Shown in pieces: positions 7,601 through 9,474 of a DNA stretch of 9,474 nt (position 1 is the first letter of the stretch; each line of letters opens with the position of its first letter). Both the position numbers and the translations under genes were made by a program. The notes under the pieces are model-generated. The model was given only the letters and a program-made list of their open reading frames with translations, ran no database searches and had not been told where the DNA came from. Origin of the DNA: GCA-002697625 sp002697625 (GTDB lineage: Bacteria > Bacteroidota > Bacteroidia > Flavobacteriales > BACL11); NCBI GenBank assembly GCA_964004625.1, contig CAXFOB010000013.1:1-9474 (forward strand), read 5' to 3'.

Positions 7601-9236
7601 CAAACAATCCTGTCCATACGTTAGATGTGTCATCGCTTAAGATTGGCAAACCAATCTGAGTAGTTGGGTTTAATGAATATAAAGTATATGTATATCTTTC
7701 TCCAGGCAACGTTATTATTGAACCAGTACCCCCTCCAGTTGTATCAACTGTAGCTGTTATTTCACCAGTAGAATCATAACAATCAATACTATCTGTAATA
7801 GACAACTCTGTATTACATGAAGTGAAAACTATATCAAAACATTCTGTAATAGTACAAAGACTACCATCTGTAACCTCAATACAATATGTGTCTTCACAAA
7901 GTGTACCTAATGAAGAATTATTGAATGGAGATGAAGGACCACTTATTACTGTACCGGAACCATCTGCCCAGCTAATATTATATGGGAATGATCCACCTAA
8001 AACTTCAATAGATATAAAACCATCGCAAACTCCCAGAGAAGAAATATCGTTTAATGTAAGAACATTTACACTCATAGTATTTAAATCCATAAGCTGAACA
8101 TCAGTAGAAACACATCCAGTAGAATCATTTATTACCTGTAACGAATAACTCCCAGAGTCACTAACTAAAGTTGTAAAAGTTATAGAATCCAAACTAGAAT
8201 TGAGTGTTTCTACAACAACACCTTCAAAACTTAATTCATAAGTGTAAGAGTAAATTCCTGAAAGGAAATCAGAAGTAGTAGCACTGAAAGCAATTGCCGC
8301 ATCACAACTTACAGGTTGAATTAATGTTGAAGAACAACTATTATAATATATCTGCACTGAATTTTGTATTTGACATCCTCCTGGATCTGTTATCCAATAA
8401 GTATACATTCCTTCAGCTAATCCTGTTATAGGATTACCATTTTGCCATCCAGGTATTTGAGAAAACCCTGTTCCATCATCAAACCACATCGAATATGGAG
8501 AGGTTCCATTAGAAATATTGACAATTATTGAACCATCAGCTGCTCCAGATGTAGACACATTATTACTAGTATACGTACTAGAAAGAGCGTTTCCTATTAT
8601 TGTAAACGTATCTATTGCCGTACAATTATTCTCTGAATTTGTTACAGATAAAATATAGTCTCCAGCTGTTAAAATAGGAAGCACAAGAGAATCTAAAGTT
8701 GTAGAAGTATTAATAATGGAAACTCCTGAAATGTCTAACAAATCCCAATTATTAGCAAAAGGAGAAGTAGGTGTAGAACAAGAATTAAAATATGCTGTAA
8801 GATTAGCTCCTGCTCCACCACAATAACTCATTTCACCAGTATATGTAATGTTTCCTGCAGATGTTGGATATACATAAACAGAATCTAAAGTATTAAATCC
8901 TGCTATGGGACAATTGGTATTATTAATATTTACTCTGTAAAATCCTGAAGACACATTCTGAAATGTGTATATATTTAAAACTTGTCCAAAATCTTGTTGA
9001 ATAATTGAACCTGTTAGATCAGTTAAATAAAAATCAAATGGACCAACCGCAGGAGCGTCGACCGTTACAGTAATTTGACCATCACTTGTGAATATATCTG
9101 ATGCATTTACAGAACTATATGTAGATGTTGGAGGACATTGTGCGTTTGATTGAAAATACGACATCCCTAAAAACAGAAATAGTACTAACTTTAAGAAAGC
9201 AGTACTTTTAAACAATTCTTTATTTATTGTTCTCAT
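1647..9236 (-). CDS. Giant SprB-repeat surface protein with T9SS type B C-terminal domain
   Basis: This complete 2529-residue protein is predicted to cross the inner membrane by Sec, then the outer membrane by the type IX system, and to end up on the cell surface. The ATG is followed by a signal peptide (residues 1-32, cut near SNA/Q); an in-frame TAA 18 nt upstream leaves no other normal start. Residues ~35-2344 hold about 22 SprB-like units of 75-100 residues, many closed by a linker such as TEPD, SQPD or VEPD. Two copies of a different module interrupt them (~802-915 and ~1082-1196). A PKD-like domain (~2345-2439) precedes the 90-residue gliding-associated C-terminal domain. The architecture resembles the adhesin SprB of Flavobacterium johnsoniae but is much shorter, so the gene name is not transferred. 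A role in adhesion or gliding is an inference. Each repeat usually has two Cys, probably a disulfide. Lys and Arg are extremely rare. The gene has its own upstream AT-rich region and ends at a strong terminator. Confidence 0.95.
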   Translation of the reverse strand: MRTINKELFKSTAFLKLVLFLFLGMSYFQSNAQCPPTSTYSSVNASDIFTSDGQITVTVDAPAVGPFDFYLTDLTGSIIQQDFGQVLNIYTFQNVSSGFYRVNINNTNCPIAGFNTLDSVYVYPTSAGNITYTGEMSYCGGAGANLTAYFNSCSTPTSPFANNWDLLDISGVSIINTSTTLDSLVLPILTAGDYILSVTNSENNCTAIDTFTIIGNALSSTYTSNNVSTSGAADGSIIVNISNGTSPYSMWFDDGTGFSQIPGWQNGNPITGLAEGMYTYWITDPGGCQIQNSVQIYYNSCSSTLIQPVSCDAAIAFSATTSDFLSGIYSYTYELSFEGVVVETLNSSLDSITFTTLVSDSGSYSLQVINDSTGCVSTDVQLMDLNTMSVNVLTLNDISSLGVCDGFISIEVLGGSFPYNISWADGSGTVISGPSSPFNNSSLGTLCEDTYCIEVTDGSLCTITECFDIVFTSCNTELSITDSIDCYDSTGEITATVDTTGGGTGSIITLPGERYTYTLYSLNPTTQIGLPILSDDTSNVWTGLFAGSYLVDVIDNSYGTLCTSDSIILTQPDPINIYLTTDSTSAPWILDGSIIIDSITGGTTPYSYQWLDSVGIQFSTSSSTVTGLGYSNQYNGGFTLVVTDTNGCTQQQTVYIHPNNAGANLAVDSVGVEDASCFGVCDGKLYMLPLNVGPGSVAPFTYTWRDATTNSILRIDSNGSSQYNGAPSHVATYTNRCPGSYTLEIEDAYGNTLPPVEFTIAQPDSMYVDLGPDIVMDCGEDTVLTAFTVGGNITNDTTLVNSFILDFNNPNGFGDTLNTGGIYYLEVTGILTDAFGNNYDAAYDYTAFPQTEVMLWNFNGTNTHRPSPNVYQSSHTYLFPFIAGSNGGVPGMGVHTWSVPSSSYTGQLSCNLYVVDTGIYDYNYTWTSNPVSFPTIISDEDTCYMNPGLTPVDYFVNVVDGQGCIALDTVNVMWDLYILNFQSNTTNVVPCYGDAAGTISVSVDSSYGFNPYTYTVLDMTGSTINSVSSSDTTFNLLAGDYITYIQDNIGCLSENDTITITEPDSIWACGIGNLNTQFLIDNFVMDFDTISSTFTHTTPVSTLFGVNYLLVVNGTYGLDFFNSNHKDAAFIIASGISTNDWSLNGSPIRPDLDVYNSSHQYSYTIVGDGNPMSFSFIDPGVYNDNAGSLSFTLYKLGCSSTDTVYTCSGDSTGYSSVSATGGVPFDPDGILNSGDEYYNFIWNDASGNNWTNYSVTNGVTSTISGIPSGLYTVTIVDANGCSEYERYLRVLESTSPLVIDSTEVLDVLCFGEETAQISAYFSGGYGPYLTVLTHLNGSVIDTIYQSIDDIGSVIVDSLEFGSHTLYIYDSLPNNLNGDYFCPQVFNFNINQPQTQMSSTVNLLTHVSCWGDTTGAAKVIASGGQSQLPYTYLWDNGETTATADSLWADVNSLWPSPQWQGVTITDSNGCSIRDSIQIEHLNPEIQAYNTADGSNTVQVIQDVQCFNACDAIATVSSVGGVLPHSYSWDVGQIGNFMPDTATGLCFGGHDIIIEDQVGCRKTVYFQISQPDELFANAQWVDMIDCYGYDNGIAHGTATGGTGPYTFVWDSLTGQMNDTAYNLTPGIHTVIVTDDKGCMATDTVVITEPSELTIAIQDTSTVYSYCTGTNSAQLYAIAFGGIEPYNYVWSDVLGQTTQLADDLMAGIYTVTVLDDRGCSASDTRNIDSVTNSMEATTAVTNVSCFGLFDGSTYVDNVIGAVPINNNPLTDPTAPPYIFNWTGPNGYTANQNQINFLYAGNYGVTITDSNNCSITIYTNVQEPDRIEYTLYDVTGSTCFGACNGSISVNVEGGTAPYSWDGDQLGNFPFTNPVSLINDSLILDLCAEDYNIYVTDANDCIGTVLWGGVWQATIDSGVVVSVSAPNVTQSASCYNSTDGHANVFWYDLNPLFTYTWETLGGVVVDTGTHTTILAGGDYNLVAHYSDSANFGQVYSGCDASVTFNMPSAPQILANENITPISCYGDSDGAITLNVSGGTGSYTYQWDTTVSVPNGSTDPFITGLQEGTYTVTITDGMGCTETIEFDMVEPDAITNNFTNYVAVACNGQNNGSVTANPLGGTTPYIYSWSPSGGGGQTANNLTAGDYTVTITDNRSCSETFNITITEPESIISGVEPNAFYGNDPSGTISYHISCNGLSDGAAIVNLGGGTPPYTYSWTTGGSNQLESNMPEGTHSVTVTDVNNCSESMSVTLVEPDVLVVNGSSTGDYNLFPGGFDISCKGLNDGECYADPYGGVPGTSGYMYSWSGPINGQISNLDQITSLYVGTYSVTVTDANGCTDVQSFTLTEPSDDFISTTHMINYAGAGIAPVLVGFQDATLTADPYDYTFYWPVPIGDSTVDVNVTNGQIFPNHLFDDIGENEVYIKVQNMNSGCIDDTTFIIEVQGIPDIHNVFTPNSDGTNDYFSFGEFAMESIEVLIYNRWGELVYSWDTPNEKWDGRGIDGEHLPEGVYYYVLNATGEDGYSYIKKGSITLLR
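1650..1919 (-). other. T9SS type B (gliding-associated, CHU_C) C-terminal domain
   Basis: The last 90 residues (2440-2529) carry the full signature of this family: NVFTPNSDGTNDYF, then IEVLIYNRWGELVY, WDGRG, LPEGVYYYVL and the terminal KKGSITLLR. The family (TIGR04131/PF13585) directs export through the type IX system. In SprB-like substrates it usually needs a PorP/SprF-type partner for export or anchoring. Confidence 0.96.
1920..2204 (-). other. PKD-like domain before the sorting domain
   Basis: Residues ~2345-2439 contain ATLTADPYDYTFYW, a GDS turn, the P-N-H-x-F-D-D-x-G segment in place of the usual P.H.Y...G, and VQN..SGCIDDTTFIIEV. This is the usual PKD-like layout that precedes type B C-terminal domains in Bacteroidota. 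The first strands are divergent. Confidence 0.55.
5649..5993 (-). repeat. Insert module copy 2 (non-SprB domain)
   Basis: Residues ~1082-1196 parallel copy 1: FVMDFD, YLLVVNG, DAAF (1127-1130), W1141..NG...RP (R1149, P1150), VYNSSHQY (1154-1161) and AGSLSFTLY. An added YNDNAGSL turn resembles the DN-x-G-x-L turn seen in several beta-sandwich domains. The module follows a TEPD linker and precedes an SprB-like unit that starts near GCSSTDTVYTC. Function is unknown. Confidence 0.65.
6312..6941 (-). other. Ig/PKD-like domain split by insert module 1
   Basis: Residues ~766-786 (YVDLGPD..MDCGEDTVLTA) match the first strands of the Ig/PKD-like domain common in gliding-associated proteins, LGPD...C.G..V.L.A. 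Residues ~921-975 (YNYTWTSNP, then PVDYFVNVVDGQGCIALDTVNV) match its last strands. The roughly 130 residues between them contain insert module 1. The reading is a domain nested in a loop of another domain, inferred from motif order. Confidence 0.5.
6492..6833 (-). repeat. Insert module copy 1 (non-SprB domain)
   Basis: Residues ~802-915 do not fit the SprB pattern. They run from FILDFNN through YYLEVTG, DAAY, W856..NG....RP (R865, P866), VYQSSHTY (870-877) and TGQLSCNLY. The same ordered motifs recur in copy 2 about 280 residues later. Short alternating hydrophobic strands suggest a beta-sandwich, perhaps ligand-binding. I cannot assign a family with confidence. Confidence 0.65.
9141..9236 (-). 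other. Signal peptide of the giant protein
   Basis: Residues 1-32 have a basic N-region (R2, K6, K10, K16), a hydrophobic core around LVLFLFLGM and a cut site SNA/QC. A Cys follows shortly after the cut, but the residues before it (NAQ) do not form a lipobox, so a signal peptidase I substrate is favoured over a lipoprotein. Confidence 0.85.
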
Positions 9237-9353
9237 AATATATTTATATATCTTTTATTCAAATTTATAATCTTTAATTTGCAAATATAACCTTAAATCG
9301 TAAACTTCTCTTTGTTATATTTATATTTAGTAGCATCTCATTGTTAATATCCA
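9237..9353 (-). promoter_or_regulatory. AT-rich intergenic region with candidate promoter elements
   Basis: On the minus strand there are two matches to the Bacteroidota -7 element TAnnTTTG: TATATTTG at 9282-9289 and TAAATTTG at 9260-9267. The first would give a leader of roughly 40 nt. No TTTG -33 box sits at the usual 19-21 nt spacing from either, so the assignment is weak. No Shine-Dalgarno sequence precedes the ATG, which is normal for this phylum. No clear terminator hairpin for the gene upstream was found here. Confidence 0.45.
9307..9346 (-). repeat. Short imperfect direct repeat upstream of the giant gene
   Basis: On the minus strand TAACAATGAGA (9336-9346) and TAACAAAGAGA (9307-9317) differ at one base and begin 29 bp apart, just upstream of the better TAnnTTTG match. 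They could be operator half-sites or chance similarity in AT-rich DNA. Confidence 0.25.
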
Positions 9354-9474
9354 TTACTGTAAAGTAATTTTGTGGTGTAATTGATTGTTGTTTATGGTGA
9401 TTTCTACAAAATACACCCCTTTACTTTTAGATCCTCTCTCAATCACCAATTCTCTCTGATGATCCAACTCATAA
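9354..9474 (-). CDS. C-terminus of a secreted protein with T9SS type A sorting signal (5' end beyond window)
   Basis: The last 39 codons of a gene enter from the right edge and stop at the TAA at 9354-9356. The tail contains LVIERGSKSKGVYFVEIT, a short spacer NNNQLHH and the ending KITLQ. This matches the end of type A sorting domains (TIGR04183, Por_Secre_tail), whose usual form is I-x-R-G-S-x-x-K-G-x-Y-F-V followed by a K-I/V-x-x-Q ending. The protein is therefore predicted to be secreted by the type IX system and either released or anchored at the surface after cleavage of this tail. Nothing of its functional domain is in the window. It is in the same orientation as the giant gene, 117 bp upstream of its ATG. 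Confidence 0.85.
   Translation of the reverse strand, partial: YELDHQRELVIERGSKSKGVYFVEITINNNQLHHKITLQ

Larger units (their letters stand above)
2205..9134 (-). repeat. Array of about 22 SprB-like protein repeats
   Basis: The units follow the pattern (V/I)-x-C-x-G-x-x-(D/N)-G, then GG-T-x-P-Y-x-Y-x-W, then L-x-x-G-x-Y-x-V-x-(V/I)-x-D-x-x-G-C and a (T/V/S)-(E/Q)-P-(D/S) linker. The clearest units are near the C-terminus: residues ~2006-2086, 2087-2162, 2164-2251 and 2252-2344. Good units also lie at ~1393-1480, 1483-1570, 1571-1648, 1649-1725, 1728-1821 and 1822-1908. Towards the N-terminus (35-126, 127-216, 299-386) the units are degenerate and often lack the opening Cys or the GG..PY core. 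In SprB-type adhesins such repeats form an extended beta-rich stalk. Unit borders are estimates by eye. Confidence 0.85.

Noticed and set aside
6790..8097. Plus-strand frames at 6790-6993 and 7822-8097
   Set aside because: Both are antisense to well-formed SprB repeat coding sequence and show no features of their own.
9141..9236. Possible lipoprotein signal because a Cys follows the signal peptide of the giant protein
   Set aside because: The residues before the Cys are NAQ, which does not fit a lipobox. The A/Q cut site is the usual signal peptidase I form in this phylum.
1..9474. CRISPR array, IS element, tRNA or rRNA
   Set aside because: Repeats in the window are degenerate protein-level repeats with no constant DNA repeat and spacer pattern. 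No transposase, terminal inverted repeats or structured RNA sequence was recognised.

Overview
The window is AT-rich DNA from a member of the Bacteroidota, most likely a flavobacterium-like organism. Three observations support this: type IX secretion (T9SS) sorting domains of both kinds (type A and the gliding-associated type B), SprB-type repeats, and start regions that are A-rich without a clear Shine-Dalgarno sequence. All real genes are on the minus strand. Plus-strand reading frames are antisense shadows of a low-complexity, Thr/Ser/Asp-rich coding sequence.

Reading in the direction of transcription (right to left), the window holds four things. (1) At 9354-9474 is the last 39 codons of a secreted protein ending in a type A T9SS sorting signal. 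(2) At 9237-9353 is a 117-bp AT-rich intergenic region with two matches to the Bacteroidota -7 promoter element TAnnTTTG. (3) At 1647-9236 is a complete 2529-codon gene for a giant surface protein. It has a signal peptide, about 22 SprB-like repeats interrupted by two copies of an unrelated ~115-residue module, a PKD-like domain and a type B C-terminal domain. (4) After a strong intrinsic terminator (1608-1637), positions 1-1586 carry the first 528 codons of a second large secreted protein. It has a signal peptide, a nidogen-like domain, an Ig-like domain and then SprB repeats. It runs off the left edge of the window and has no internal stop.

Together this is a tandem set of at least three T9SS cargo genes that export large proteins to the cell surface or medium. 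By analogy with SprB of Flavobacterium johnsoniae, the two repeat proteins are probably adhesins used in attachment or gliding, but no ligand can be read from the sequence. No enzyme, RNA gene, mobile element or CRISPR array was seen. The most distinctive features are the duplicated non-SprB module inside the giant protein, one copy of which splits an Ig-like domain, and the almost complete absence of Lys and Arg from about 2400 residues of mature protein.
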